Below are positions 18,637-27,673 of a stretch of 64,000 nucleotides of DNA, one piece after another. The stretch comes from Rhodococcus rhodnii (GTDB taxonomy: Bacteria > Actinomycetota > Actinomycetes > Mycobacteriales > Pseudonocardiaceae). A program made the translations under genes and the position numbers. The notes beneath the pieces are model-generated. The model was not told the origin of the DNA. It did no database searches and saw nothing but the letters and a program-made list of their open reading frames with translations. Positions within the stretch are counted from its first letter, which is position 1; each line of letters opens with the position of its first letter. Location of the stretch: positions 1 to 64,000 of the forward strand of contig JOAA01000040.1 of assembly GCA_000720375.1 (NCBI GenBank), read 5' to 3'.

Positions 18637-18730
18637 CTGACGGTGTTGTCGCGGGACCGAACCATCCGGCTTCAAGCGGCAGGCGGACAGTCGGCGCCGA
18701 ACGCAGCCAGCGGACTCCGCAGCGACGCCT

Positions 18731-19741
18731 TCACAACCTTGTGCTGTCCCGCAGAATGACCTCGCCTTTCACACGGATCACCCGGCGCCGCTCCCCAGCC
18801 TGCTCCTCCATCGCCATCGCCCCGGCCATCCGGCCCATGTCCTCGAGCGGCAGCCGGACCGTAGTCAGCGAAGGCGCGACGTCCCGCAACGTCGGGATGT
18901 CGTCGAAGCCCGCGACAGCCACATCATCCGGCAGGCTGAGCCCACGGTCCCGCACCGCCGCCATCGCCCCGATCGCCATCACGTCGTTGACCGCGAAAAC
19001 ACAGCCAGGCCGCGCCCTTCGATCAAGCACCTCGGACATCGCCTGGTACCCGCCATCCCTGGTGAAGTCGCTGTGCACGACAACCCCTGCCCGCTTACCC
19101 CGCTTGGCCAGACCTTCCACGAACCCGTCCACCCGGTCGCGGGCAGTGAGCAGAGTGTTCGGCCCGGCAAGGACACCGAACGTCTTGTGGCCCTGATCCA
19201 CCAGCGCAGCCGCCAGATCCTTGGCGCCCGCGCGGTTCTGCGGCAGGACCGTGTCCGCCCCGAGCTTGTCCTGGCCGATCACCACGGCTCGGCCGCCGCC
19301 TGCGACGAACTCCGCGATCGCCTGGGCCACCTGCCTGGTGTGGGCGTTGTCGGTGGTCCGGCTGCCGACCATGATCAGGGCCCGGGCTCGGCGCGCCCGC
19401 ATCGTGCTGACGTACCGCAGTTCCTGTTCCTGGCGCCGCAACGTTGTGCCCAGCATCATTTCGCCGGTTGGTTCGACGGCTGCCATCGCTGCCGCCGCTA
19501 TCACCGAGAAGTACGGATCCTGGATGTCCGGGACCACCAGTCCGACCACGTCACTGCGGCCGCGGGCAATCGCCTGCGCGAAGGTGTTGGCCGTGTAGCC
19601 CAGCTCCTGCGCCGCGGCCAGCACGCGTTCCCGCAACCCGGCCCCGACCACGCGTTCGCTGCCGTTCACGACCCGCGATGCCGTCGCCAGGGAGACCCCG
19701 GCGCGCTCCGCCACTTCCGCGAGGGTGACCTGTGACCCCAC
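18731..19741 (-). CDS. LacI-family transcriptional regulator
   Basis: Protein of 336 residues. The N-terminal helix-turn-helix TLAEVAERAGVSLATASRVVNG is followed by the hinge helix and a periplasmic-binding-protein-like sensor domain for a sugar. The GTG at 19741 is preceded by GGAGG. The palindrome GGAAACCGCTTTCC 20 bases upstream is nearly identical to the sites before the two pectate lyases, so autoregulation and control of pectin genes is the simplest reading. It also lies directly upstream of the arabinan operon on the same strand, so it could instead bind the TGTTAGCGCTAACA sites there. The ligand is unknown. Confidence 0.88.
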   Translation of the reverse strand: MGSQVTLAEVAERAGVSLATASRVVNGSERVVGAGLRERVLAAAQELGYTANTFAQAIARGRSDVVGLVVPDIQDPYFSVIAAAAMAAVEPTGEMMLGTTLRRQEQELRYVSTMRARRARALIMVGSRTTDNAHTRQVAQAIAEFVAGGGRAVVIGQDKLGADTVLPQNRAGAKDLAAALVDQGHKTFGVLAGPNTLLTARDRVDGFVEGLAKRGKRAGVVVHSDFTRDGGYQAMSEVLDRRARPGCVFAVNDVMAIGAMAAVRDRGLSLPDDVAVAGFDDIPTLRDVAPSLTTVRLPLEDMGRMAGAMAMEEQAGERRRVIRVKGEVILRDSTRL

Positions 19742-19760
19742 GCCCGACCTCCCGATCGAT

Positions 19761-19774
19761 GGAAACCGCTTTCC
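19761..19774. promoter_or_regulatory. Operator before the LacI gene
   Basis: GGAAACCGCTTTCC differs by one base from the palindrome GGAAAGCGCTTTCC at 9066 and 20730. Its place 20 bases before the regulator's start suggests autoregulation. Confidence 0.65.
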
Positions 19775-19848
19775 AAGCGTACGGGGTTCAGTCTGCGTGA
19801 CGCGAGAGCCAAGGCGGGGCCGCGTGTCGCAGTCCCGCCCGCCGCACT

Positions 19849-20640
19849 CTACCGATAGATGATGTCGGACGAGGAGTAGACGCAGTTCCTGCCGTCCGCG
19901 CCGGTCCCGACCTTCTTGGACTCGCCTTCACCCTTCTTCACACCGTTGTACTTGTCGCAGATGGTGACCTTCCGGCTGCTGTCGCCGACGATCGTCACCT
20001 TGCTCAACCGCGCGGTGTCGCCGTAGTTCACGTTGATGCTGACGACGTTCTTCGCCGACATCTCGACCCGCACGTTCTCCACGCGCACGTGCCGCGTCTG
20101 CGGGTTGTTGCTGCAGTTTCCGCAGGTCCGGACCAGTTTTCCGATGCCTTGTGCGGCGAAGTTGCGGATGATCATCGTGCCGGGGGCGTTGTGCTGGAAG
20201 ACCTTGTCGCTCGCGCTCAGCGCGCCGCCGCCGTCGATGGTCATCGTCTGCGAGGCCGAGGTGCCCTTGAACGTGGCGGCGTCCTCACCCACGTCTTCCC
20301 ACCACACGTTACGCAACGTGCACGTGCCCATGCAGTGCACGCCGTCCGCGCCGGGTTTGCCGATGATGACGTTGGACAGAGTCGCGCCGTCGGCGAGTTC
20401 GAACACCGCCTTCTGGCTTTCGCTCCCGCCGCCACCGCCCAGCCCCTGTGGAATGACACGCTTCATGCCGTAGTCCCGTGAACCAGAGACCTTCACCGTG
20501 CTCGTCACGGTTTCCTGGCCGTTCGCCGGCGGTATCGTCACCGCTGCCGACGCGGGTTGCGCGACCACCACCATCGCGCTGGCCGCAGCGGCACCTGTGA
20601 CAACACCAGACAGAACGCGAAGCCACCTCTTCGTGGCCAT
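19849..20640 (-). CDS. Secreted PL3 pectate lyase
   Basis: Protein of 263 residues with a Sec signal (about 1-32) and a single small beta-helix of the PL3 type: DGVHCMGTCTLRNVWWEDVGEDAATFKG, then CGNCSNNPQTRHV and ITICDKYNG-like ending with VYSSSDIIYR. PL3 enzymes cut de-esterified pectin with calcium. The acidic cluster WWEDVGEDA is the usual calcium site. Although the frame opens at 20784, the ATG at 20640 has GGAGG four bases before it and starts the signal peptide. A GGAAAGCGCTTTCC operator lies 90 bases upstream. The LacI gene follows 107 bases downstream on the same strand. Confidence 0.88.
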   Translation of the reverse strand: MATKRWLRVLSGVVTGAAAASAMVVVAQPASAAVTIPPANGQETVTSTVKVSGSRDYGMKRVIPQGLGGGGGSESQKAVFELADGATLSNVIIGKPGADGVHCMGTCTLRNVWWEDVGEDAATFKGTSASQTMTIDGGGALSASDKVFQHNAPGTMIIRNFAAQGIGKLVRTCGNCSNNPQTRHVRVENVRVEMSAKNVVSINVNYGDTARLSKVTIVGDSSRKVTICDKYNGVKKGEGESKKVGTGADGRNCVYSSSDIIYR

Positions 20641-20729
20641 AGAACCTCCGATAGCACCTCGTGGTTTCGCTGTCCCCAAAGGGAAGCGCTGCAATGTGCG
20701 AACCGGTTCCATCGATGGACGGTACGACA

Positions 20730-20743
20730 GGAAAGCGCTTTCC
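20730..20743. promoter_or_regulatory. LacI-type operator before the PL3 pectate lyase
   Basis: GGAAAGCGCTTTCC, a perfect palindrome identical to the core at 9066, lies 90 bases upstream of the PL3 start. It also lies 153 bases before the divergent lipoprotein gene at 20896. Confidence 0.75.
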
Positions 20744-20895
20744 GCAAGGTTTCGACGCATGCCCCGCATTGAAAGCCCTTTCATTTCTTACCCGAATCTT
20801 GGTGCTTTCCTGGAAATCCGCTGTCCGGGTGTTTCCCATGCCGTCTCCACAGTGGAGGTATCAGATCATCCGATCAGGCAAGGGAAACAGCAACA

Positions 20896-21396
20896 ATGCG
20901 CAACAAGGTTCGTAGTCGCGTCGGTGTCGTGGCCGGAGGGTTGGCGGCCACGCTGGTCCTCGTTGGATGCTCAACTGGAAACGCGGACACCCAGACCGCG
21001 CCCGCGCCGCAGCTGCCGTCACGGGAGGACATCGCGAAGCAGTTCGACACCTGGAACGCGGCATTGGCCACCGGTGACCCCAACAAGGTCGCGGACCTGT
21101 ACGCGCCCGACGCGGTACTTCTGCCGACGGTGTCGAACAACGTCCGGACCACCCGCGCGGAAATCGTCGACTACTTCCAGACCTTCCTGCAGAGCAAGCC
21201 GGCGGGCACCATCGACGAGGAAGTCATCAAGGTCATCGACGCGGACACCGCGATCAACACCGGCGTCTACCACTTCAACCTGACCAAGGACGGCAAGGCA
21301 CAGCGGGTCGATGCCCGATACACCTACGTCTACGAGCTGGTCAACGGCAAGTGGCTGATCCTCAACCACCACTCGTCCGCCATGCCCGAAGGCTGA
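20896..21396 (+). CDS. SnoaL-like (SgcJ/EcaC type) lipoprotein
   Basis: Protein of 166 residues with a lipoprotein signal ending in LVGC (C25). The rest is a small cone-shaped NTF2-like fold of the DUF4440/SgcJ type: REDIAKQFDTWNAALATGDPNKVADLYAPDAVLLPT is the typical start, and LINHHSS-like WLILNHHSSAMP the typical end. Such proteins bind small molecules or act as association domains; no reaction can be assigned. Its last 35 bases overlap the end of the convergent sensor kinase gene. Confidence 0.75.
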   Translation: MRNKVRSRVGVVAGGLAATLVLVGCSTGNADTQTAPAPQLPSREDIAKQFDTWNAALATGDPNKVADLYAPDAVLLPTVSNNVRTTRAEIVDYFQTFLQSKPAGTIDEEVIKVIDADTAINTGVYHFNLTKDGKAQRVDARYTYVYELVNGKWLILNHHSSAMPEG

Positions 21397-22720
21397 TCCG
21401 GACACACAGACCGCCGCCGGCGGCACTGGTCAGGCTGACCGTGCCGCCGTCGTCAGTCACCAACTGCTTCACGATCGCCAGGCCCAGCCCGGAGCCGGAC
21501 GGCCCGGTCGTGCCCGGTCCGCGCCAGAACCGGTCGAACGCTCGCTGCCGGTCGGCTTCGGGCAGCCCCGGTCCCTCATCGGAGACCTCCAGCACGACCT
21601 GATCGCCCTCGTGCCTGCTCCGAACGCCGATGGTGGCACCGTCCGGCGACACCTCCAGGGCGTTGGACAGCACGTTGTCCAGCACCTGCTCCAGATTCCC
21701 CGGACTGACAAGCACTTCGTCGTCAGTGGGCTCGGCGCGCAACACCACGCCACGTTCCGCCGCAGCCGCCCGCCACACCTCGAACCGATCGGAGACGACA
21801 TCGCTGACCCGCATCCGTTCCGGCGTACCCACCGCGGCCTCGGCCCGTGCCAAGGTCAGCAGACCGTTGACCAAACGGCTCATCCGCACGACTTCCGCAG
21901 TGGCCAGATCGACGTCCTCCCGTACCAACGGATCCGACGCACCGTCGGCGATGTTGTCCAGCGACAGCCGCAAAGCGGTGAGCGGCGTGCGCAATTGGTG
22001 AGAGGCGTCAGCGATGAACGAACGCTGCGAGCGGACAAGCGTGTCGATGGTCTCCGCTGCGTTGTTGAGAGTCCGGGCCAACGTACGGGTCTCGGTCGGC
22101 CCGGTCTCCTCGGCACGGGCGCCGAGATCACCGTCCCGCAGTCGGCGAGCCATCCGGTTGAGTTCACGGAACGGACGAGTCAGCCGCCGCGCCAGCAACG
22201 CACCGAGAATCGCGGCGACGATCAGCACAGCAACGGCAAGCCCGGCGCGGAATCCCCAGATCTGCACCTGCCGTTCGTTCAACGGATCGGACGGATAGCT
22301 GACGCGCACCGCGCCCACGACCGCGCCGGTCGAATCCCGCGCGGGCACAGCCAGCACCAAGCCCTCAGCGCCCAATGCGGGCGCGTGACCCCACTCGATA
22401 TGCTCCCGTCCGCTCAGCGCGGCCGTGAATGCGGCGTCGTTCGGTGCGACGGGCAGGGGAAGCGGGGTGGCCGCCGTCCCGTTGGCGAGCAGCACGTCCA
22501 GCCGGCCCGGCGACTCCTGCTGGTAGGCGGCCACCAGCTGAACCAATGCCTGCCGCGACGGTGCGGGGACCAGCAACGCCGCGGCGGACGCTTCCCTGTG
22601 CACCGAGGTTTCCACGTCTCCACGCAACTGTCCGGTGAGGACGAACGCGACCGGAACCGTGAACGCCGCGATGGCCACCGCGACAAGAAGCACATAGCTG
22701 ACGACAAGTCTGCGGTTCAT
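21362..22720 (-). CDS. Two-component sensor histidine kinase
   Basis: Membrane kinase of 452 residues. One helix spans about 7-29, an extracytoplasmic sensor covers about 30-155, a second helix covers about 160-182, and a HAMP linker follows. The phosphorylated His is in DASHQLRTPL. The ATP-binding domain has the N box (NVLSNAL), DEGPGLP and GSGLGLAIV. It would autophosphorylate and pass phosphate to the adjacent OmpR-type regulator. The start codon overlaps the regulator's stop by one base (TGATG), showing coupling. The signal is unknown. Confidence 0.92.
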   Translation of the reverse strand: MNRRLVVSYVLLVAVAIAAFTVPVAFVLTGQLRGDVETSVHREASAAALLVPAPSRQALVQLVAAYQQESPGRLDVLLANGTAATPLPLPVAPNDAAFTAALSGREHIEWGHAPALGAEGLVLAVPARDSTGAVVGAVRVSYPSDPLNERQVQIWGFRAGLAVAVLIVAAILGALLARRLTRPFRELNRMARRLRDGDLGARAEETGPTETRTLARTLNNAAETIDTLVRSQRSFIADASHQLRTPLTALRLSLDNIADGASDPLVREDVDLATAEVVRMSRLVNGLLTLARAEAAVGTPERMRVSDVVSDRFEVWRAAAAERGVVLRAEPTDDEVLVSPGNLEQVLDNVLSNALEVSPDGATIGVRSRHEGDQVVLEVSDEGPGLPEADRQRAFDRFWRGPGTTGPSGSGLGLAIVKQLVTDDGGTVSLTSAAGGGLCVRISLRAWRTSGG

Positions 22721-23394
22721 CAGGAGGTGACCAACCGAAAGCCGACTCCCCGCACGGTTTCCACGGTCACTACGTCGCCGAGCTTGCGCCGCAGTGCTCC
22801 GATGTGGACGTCGAGTGTCTTGGTAGGACCGAACCAGTTGGTGTCCCAGACCGCTTCCATGATCTGCTCACGGGTCAGCGCGGCACCGGGTTCCTCGGCG
22901 AGGAACACCAGGAGGTCGTATTCCTTGGGAGACAACGAGATCTCCACACCATCCAGCCAGACCCGCCTGGACCGCCGGTCGATCACCAGCCGCCCGCCCG
23001 CGTACTCGGAGGCCGACGGCTGAGCGGACGCGGTCTTGACCCGCCGCAGCACCGCCCTGATCCTGGCAACGACCTCTCTGACCCCGAACGGCTTGGAGAT
23101 GTAGTCGTCCGCGCCGAGTTCCAGGCCGACCACCCGATCGGTCTCGTCCGCCCGCGCGCTGATGACGATGATCGGGACATCCCCACGCGCTCGCAGCTCC
23201 CGGCACACGTCGAGACCGTCCGTGTCGGGCAGGCCGAGATCCAGCAGCACGACCCCGCCGGGATCGGCCGCGAGCGCCTCGGCACCAGTACGAACCCAGT
23301 CCACTTCGAACCCGTAGCGCCCCAGACCGCGCCGCAGGGATTCGGCAATCGGCTCGTCATCCTCCACCAACAACACCCGCACGCGGCCGATCAT
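22720..23394 (-). CDS. OmpR/PhoB-family response regulator
   Basis: Protein of 224 residues: receiver domain with EDD near the start, phospho-acceptor Asp in VVLLDLGLPD and Lys in SKPFG, then a winged-helix DNA-binding domain (LSPKEYDLLVFL ... VRGVGFRLV). The frame continues to 23424, but the ATG at 23394 gives a normal N-terminus. It is cotranscribed with the kinase downstream. Targets are unknown. Confidence 0.92.
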   Translation of the reverse strand: MIGRVRVLLVEDDEPIAESLRRGLGRYGFEVDWVRTGAEALAADPGGVVLLDLGLPDTDGLDVCRELRARGDVPIIVISARADETDRVVGLELGADDYISKPFGVREVVARIRAVLRRVKTASAQPSASEYAGGRLVIDRRSRRVWLDGVEISLSPKEYDLLVFLAEEPGAALTREQIMEAVWDTNWFGPTKTLDVHIGALRRKLGDVVTVETVRGVGFRLVTS

Positions 23395-23434
23395 GCCATC
23401 AGCCCGCAGCGCACGGCGACACATTCGCTGTCCA

Positions 23435-24445
23435 CTATGGATGGCGCGGTGGGGCCGTGCTCGAGCGGATGATCAGCTCGGTCGGGACACTGACCGTGGC
23501 GGCACCCCGCTGTTCGCCCGCGATCTCGGCGAGCAATGCGGCCACGGCATCGCTGCCGACCGCCTCAAAGGACTGACGGACGGTCGTGAGCGGCGGCCAG
23601 AAGTACGCCGCGTCCTCCATGTCGTCAAATCCGACAACACTCACGTCGCCAGGCACCTCCCGGCCCAGTTCATGCAGGGCACGCAACAGGCCGAGCGCCA
23701 TCTGGTCATTGGCCGCGAAGACGGCCGTGACGTCGTCTGGCAGTCGAAGGCCGTGGTCGTAGCCCGACTGCGATGACCAATCGCCGGTCAGCGCAGGCGG
23801 CACTTCGCGGCCGGCTCGTTCCAGCGTCGCGCGCCAGGACTTCAGGCGCCGTCCGGCGGAGTAGGACTCGGGTGGGCCGGAGATGTGCCAGACGGTCGGG
23901 TGGCCGAGGTCGAGCAGGTGCTGGGTCGCGAAGGCAGCGCCCTCCGCCTGGTCGGTGTCGACGACGGGATAGTCGTAGTGGGCACTGGAATCGATGACGA
24001 CAACGGGAAGACCCTGCGGCAGTTCGATGTCGCTTTCGTCCAGTTGGTGCTGTTCGATGAGGATGATGACGCCGTCGACCGCTTGCTCGTTGAGCCGGTT
24101 GAAAGCACCGGTGACCTCGCCCTGGGACGGCTCGGTCACCGGCATGAGGATGATCGAGAAGCCCTTGGCCACGACCGCGGCGGCGATGGCGTTGAGGGTG
24201 CGGCTGTTGCCGAAGGCGGGCGCGGTGGACATGATCACGCCGATGTTGCGGAACTGGCCGTTGCGCAGGGCACGGGCCGCGCTGTTCGGCCGGTAGCCGA
24301 CGCGACGCATCGCGGCCATCACTCGTTCGCGGGTGGCGCGGTCGACATTGGACTTGCCGTTGGCGACCCGGGAGACGGTCTGGCCCGACACCCCCGCCTC
24401 GCGGGCCACGTCGGCCATCGATGGGCCTCTTGTACGGCCGACCAC
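23435..24445 (-). CDS. LacI-family regulator of the arabinogalactan operon
   Basis: Protein of about 336 residues: helix-turn-helix MADVAREAGVSGQTVSRVANG, then a sugar-sensing domain ending in typical LacI fashion (VPTELIIRSST). The frame reaches a TTG at 24472 that touches an operator, but GAGGGAG six bases before the GTG at 24445 decides the start. It diverges from the ABC transporter/GH51/GH35/GH30 operon, with two copies of a TGTTKACGTMAACA palindrome between them. It probably represses both units and releases on an arabinose- or galactose-containing ligand. Confidence 0.88.
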   Translation of the reverse strand: MVGRTRGPSMADVAREAGVSGQTVSRVANGKSNVDRATRERVMAAMRRVGYRPNSAARALRNGQFRNIGVIMSTAPAFGNSRTLNAIAAAVVAKGFSIILMPVTEPSQGEVTGAFNRLNEQAVDGVIILIEQHQLDESDIELPQGLPVVVIDSSAHYDYPVVDTDQAEGAAFATQHLLDLGHPTVWHISGPPESYSAGRRLKSWRATLERAGREVPPALTGDWSSQSGYDHGLRLPDDVTAVFAANDQMALGLLRALHELGREVPGDVSVVGFDDMEDAAYFWPPLTTVRQSFEAVGSDAVAALLAEIAGEQRGAATVSVPTELIIRSSTAPPRHP

Positions 24446-24472
24446 GGGTGTCTCCCTCGATGTCCTGGACAA

Positions 24473-24486
24473 TGTTTACGTCAACA
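24473..24486. promoter_or_regulatory. LacI-type operator copy 1, arabinogalactan operon
   Basis: TGTTTACGTCAACA, an inverted repeat with one mismatch, lies 28 bases before the LacI start. It is the mirror of the copy 34 bases away. Confidence 0.75.
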
Positions 24487-24506
24487 AGATAGCCTCCGCG
24501 CGTCCA

Positions 24507-24520
24507 TGTTGACGTAAACA
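24507..24520. promoter_or_regulatory. LacI-type operator copy 2, arabinogalactan operon
   Basis: TGTTGACGTAAACA is the reverse complement of copy 1. It lies 44 bases before the permease start. The 118-base divergent promoter region holds only these two sites. Confidence 0.75.
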
Positions 24521-24563
24521 TCGCGCCGGGTCGGTCGGTCCGGCGCCGGCCAACGGAGCGACG

Positions 24564-25448
24564 ATGACGTCCACGCGCAGGCGCCGCCACTGGCGCGGCT
24601 GGCTGTTCGTCGCCCCGTTCCTGCTGGTGTTCGCGCTGGTCTTCCTCGCCCCGATCGGCTACGCCTTCGGCCTGAGCCTCTTTCGTGACCAGGCGTTCTT
24701 CGGCGGCACGACGTTCGTCGGAGCCGACAACTACGCACTGGTCCTCGGCGACCCGAAGTTCTGGGAGTCGTTCCTGCGGGTCCTGCTGTTCCTCGCGATC
24801 CAGGTGCCGGTCATGCTGCTGCTGGCGCTCATCGCCGCGCTCGCGATCGACAGCGCACGGCTGCACGCGGCCGGGTTCTTCCGGATCGTGATCTTCCTGC
24901 CGTACGCCGTGCCCGCGGTGGTCGCCACGCTGATGTGGGGGTTCATGTACGGCGACCACTTCGGACTCGCCGCGGACCTGAACCGTCTATTCGGGACGGA
25001 TGCCATCAAACCGCTGTCGGGTGGCTGGACGCTCGCCTCGATCGGCAACATCGTCACGTGGGAGTTCGTCGGCTACAACATGCTGATCTTCTACTCGGCA
25101 CTGAAGGTCGTCCCCACTGACCTGTACGAGGCGGCGGCCATCGACGGCGCCGGAGCGATGCGCACCATCTTCAGCATCAAGATCCCGGCACTGCGCGGCG
25201 CGCTGATGATCGCCACGATCTTCTCGATCATCGGCAGTTTCCAGCTGTTCAACGAGCCGAACATCCTGCGCACGCTGATCCCCAACGTGATCAGCACGTA
25301 CTACACGCCGAACATGTACGCCTACAACCTTTCCTTCGCGGGTCAGCAGTACAACTACTCCGCCACGGTCGCGATCGTGATGGGTGTGCTCACCGCGATC
25401 ATCGCCTACGTCGTGCAACTGCGCGGTGCGCGGAAAGGCATGCGATGA
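24564..25448 (+). CDS. Sugar ABC transporter permease, MalF/UgpA type
   Basis: Membrane protein of 294 residues with six helices and the cytoplasmic EAA loop (YEAAAIDGAGAMRTIFSIKIP) that docks to the ATPase. First gene of the arabinogalactan operon; GGAGCG precedes the ATG. Its stop overlaps the next permease start (ATGA). It would import an oligosaccharide captured by the lipoprotein encoded two genes on. No ATPase gene is in the operon, so a shared MsiK-like ATPase elsewhere is likely. Confidence 0.9.
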   Translation: MTSTRRRRHWRGWLFVAPFLLVFALVFLAPIGYAFGLSLFRDQAFFGGTTFVGADNYALVLGDPKFWESFLRVLLFLAIQVPVMLLLALIAALAIDSARLHAAGFFRIVIFLPYAVPAVVATLMWGFMYGDHFGLAADLNRLFGTDAIKPLSGGWTLASIGNIVTWEFVGYNMLIFYSALKVVPTDLYEAAAIDGAGAMRTIFSIKIPALRGALMIATIFSIIGSFQLFNEPNILRTLIPNVISTYYTPNMYAYNLSFAGQQYNYSATVAIVMGVLTAIIAYVVQLRGARKGMR

Positions 25449-26308
25449 GCTCAATCTCCGTGCTACGGCCCCGCAAGTCCCGGGTACTCACAGCGGTCAT
25501 GTCGCTGTACCTGATCTACACACTGTTGCCCTTGGTGTGGCTGGTGATCAGCGCGACCAAAACCCAGTCCGCACTGCTGTCCACACCGGGACTCTCGTTC
25601 GGCGGCCCGTTCTCCCTGTTCGACAACATCGTCGAGACGTTCACCTACGACAACGGCATCTACTTCCGTTGGCTGGGCAACACTCTCCTGTACGTGGTGG
25701 CGGGCGCGGGTGGCGCGACGTTACTGGCGACCGCGGCGGGTTACGGCCTGGCGAAGTACGATTTCGCCGGCCGCAAGGCGGTTTTCGCCGTCATCCTCGG
25801 CGCCATCGCGATCCCCGGCACGGCGTTGGCCGTCCCGACCTTCCTGCTGTTCAGCGAACTCGGGCTGACCAACACGCCGCTCGCGATCATCATCCCGTCG
25901 CTGATCAGCCCGTTCGGGTTGTACCTGATCTGGATCTACGCGGCCGACGCGATCCCCGACGAGATGCTGGAGGCCGCGCGCATCGACGGCGCCGGAGAGA
26001 TCCGCATCTTCTTCACTGTGGCGTTGCGCCAACTGGTTCCCGGCATCGTCACGGTCGCGTTGTTCTCGGTCGTGTCCACATGGAACAACTACTTCCTGCC
26101 GCTGATCATGCTCAGCGAGCCGAAGTGGTATCCGCTGACCGTGGGGCTGTCCCAGTGGAACGCACAGGCCACCGGCGCCGCGGCCCGCCCTGTCTACCAC
26201 CTCGTCGTCACCGGTTCGCTGCTGACGATCGTTCCGCTCGTGATCGCATTTCTTCTCCTGCAACGGTTCTGGCAGTCGGGACTGAGCGCGGGAAGCGTCA
26301 AGCAGTAA
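25445..26308 (+). CDS. Sugar ABC transporter permease, MalG type
   Basis: Membrane protein of 287 residues with six helices and the EAA loop LEAARIDGAGEIRIFFTVALR. It pairs with the preceding MalF-type permease, with which it overlaps by four bases. The sugar-binding lipoprotein follows after 33 bases. Confidence 0.9.
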   Translation: MSSISVLRPRKSRVLTAVMSLYLIYTLLPLVWLVISATKTQSALLSTPGLSFGGPFSLFDNIVETFTYDNGIYFRWLGNTLLYVVAGAGGATLLATAAGYGLAKYDFAGRKAVFAVILGAIAIPGTALAVPTFLLFSELGLTNTPLAIIIPSLISPFGLYLIWIYAADAIPDEMLEAARIDGAGEIRIFFTVALRQLVPGIVTVALFSVVSTWNNYFLPLIMLSEPKWYPLTVGLSQWNAQATGAAARPVYHLVVTGSLLTIVPLVIAFLLLQRFWQSGLSAGSVKQ

Positions 26309-26341
26309 CCGCCCGCACACTGTCGTGAAGGGACACACCTA

Positions 26342-27673
26342 ATGATCCGCCGCCACAGAAGGATTGCCGCGGTCGCGGCACTGGTCACCGCCATGGTGGC
26401 CGGTTGTTCGTCCGGGACGAGCACCAACCAGCCCGCCGTCACCGGCAACCAGGACGCGGTCGACGCCGCCCTGCAGGCAGGCGGGACGATCACCTACTGG
26501 AGCTGGACGCCGTCGGGCCAGGAACAGGTCGAGGCATTCCAGAAGGAGTACCCGAAGGTCAAGGTGAACCTCGTCAACGCGGGCACCGGCAACGACCACT
26601 ACACCAAGCTGCAGAACGTGATCAAGGCCGGTTCCGGCGCTCCGGACGTGGCACAGATCGAGTACCAGGCGCTTCCCCAGTTCGCGCTGACCGACTCCTT
26701 GGTCAACCTCGACCAGTACGGCTTCGGCGCGTTCGAGAAGGACTACACCGCGTCGACATGGGCCAGCGTCAAGGTCGGCAACGGCCTCTACGGCCTGCCG
26801 CAGGACTCCGGGCCGATGGCCTTGTTCTACAACAAGGAAGTCTTCGACAAGTACAGCATCGCGGTGCCGAAGACCTGGGACGAGTACATCGCGGCGGCCA
26901 AGAAGCTGCACGCCGCCGACCCCACCAAGTACATCACCGCCGACATCGGCAACGCCGGTTTCACCACCAGCATGATCTGGCAGGCCGGCGGCCACCCGTT
27001 CACCACCGACGGCCGGAACGTCAAGATCAACCTGGCCGACCCGGGTGCCAAGAAGTGGACGGCCATGTGGGACCAGATGGTCCAGGGCAAGCTGCTGTCC
27101 ACCATCAAGGACTGGTCCGACGACTGGTACCGGGCGATGGGCGACGGCACGATCGCCTCGCTGATCGCCGGAGCCTGGTTCCCGGGCATCCTCAAGGAAT
27201 CCGTGCCCGGCGGGGCCGGGAAGTGGGCTGTGGCACCGCTTCCGACGTATGACGGCAAGCCGGTCACCGCGGAGAACGGCGGAAGCACGCAGTCGGTGCT
27301 CAAGCAGAGCCCCAACCAGGCACTGGCCGCGGGTTTCGTACGGTGGCTCAACAACGGCAACGGGGTCAAGCTCTTCCTGGAAAGCGATGGCTTCCCGGCC
27401 ACCAAGGCCGACCTGGCCTCGCCCGCGTTCGTCGACGAGGCCGTGCCGTACTTCGGCGGCCAGAAGATCAACCAGGTGCTCACCCAGGCCGCCAACGATG
27501 TCGCCAAGGGCTGGAGCTACCTGCCGTACCAGTTGTACGCCAACAGCATCTACAACGACACCGTTGGCAAGTCGTACCTCAACACCACCGCTCTGGACAC
27601 CGGGCTGGCCGACTGGCAGAAGGCCCTGATCGACTACGGCAACCAGCAGGGCTTCACCGTGAGCGCCGGATGA
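26342..27673 (+). CDS. Extracellular sugar-binding lipoprotein
   Basis: Protein of 443 residues with a lipoprotein signal (lipobox MVAGC, C22) and the fold of family 1 solute-binding proteins (TYWSWTPSGQEQVEAFQKEYP ... APDVAQIEYQALPQF). It captures the oligosaccharide for the two preceding permeases. The following intracellular GH51 and GH35 enzymes suggest arabinose- and galactose-containing oligosaccharides as cargo. Its stop overlaps the GH51 start by four bases. Confidence 0.9.
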   Translation: MIRRHRRIAAVAALVTAMVAGCSSGTSTNQPAVTGNQDAVDAALQAGGTITYWSWTPSGQEQVEAFQKEYPKVKVNLVNAGTGNDHYTKLQNVIKAGSGAPDVAQIEYQALPQFALTDSLVNLDQYGFGAFEKDYTASTWASVKVGNGLYGLPQDSGPMALFYNKEVFDKYSIAVPKTWDEYIAAAKKLHAADPTKYITADIGNAGFTTSMIWQAGGHPFTTDGRNVKINLADPGAKKWTAMWDQMVQGKLLSTIKDWSDDWYRAMGDGTIASLIAGAWFPGILKESVPGGAGKWAVAPLPTYDGKPVTAENGGSTQSVLKQSPNQALAAGFVRWLNNGNGVKLFLESDGFPATKADLASPAFVDEAVPYFGGQKINQVLTQAANDVAKGWSYLPYQLYANSIYNDTVGKSYLNTTALDTGLADWQKALIDYGNQQGFTVSAG

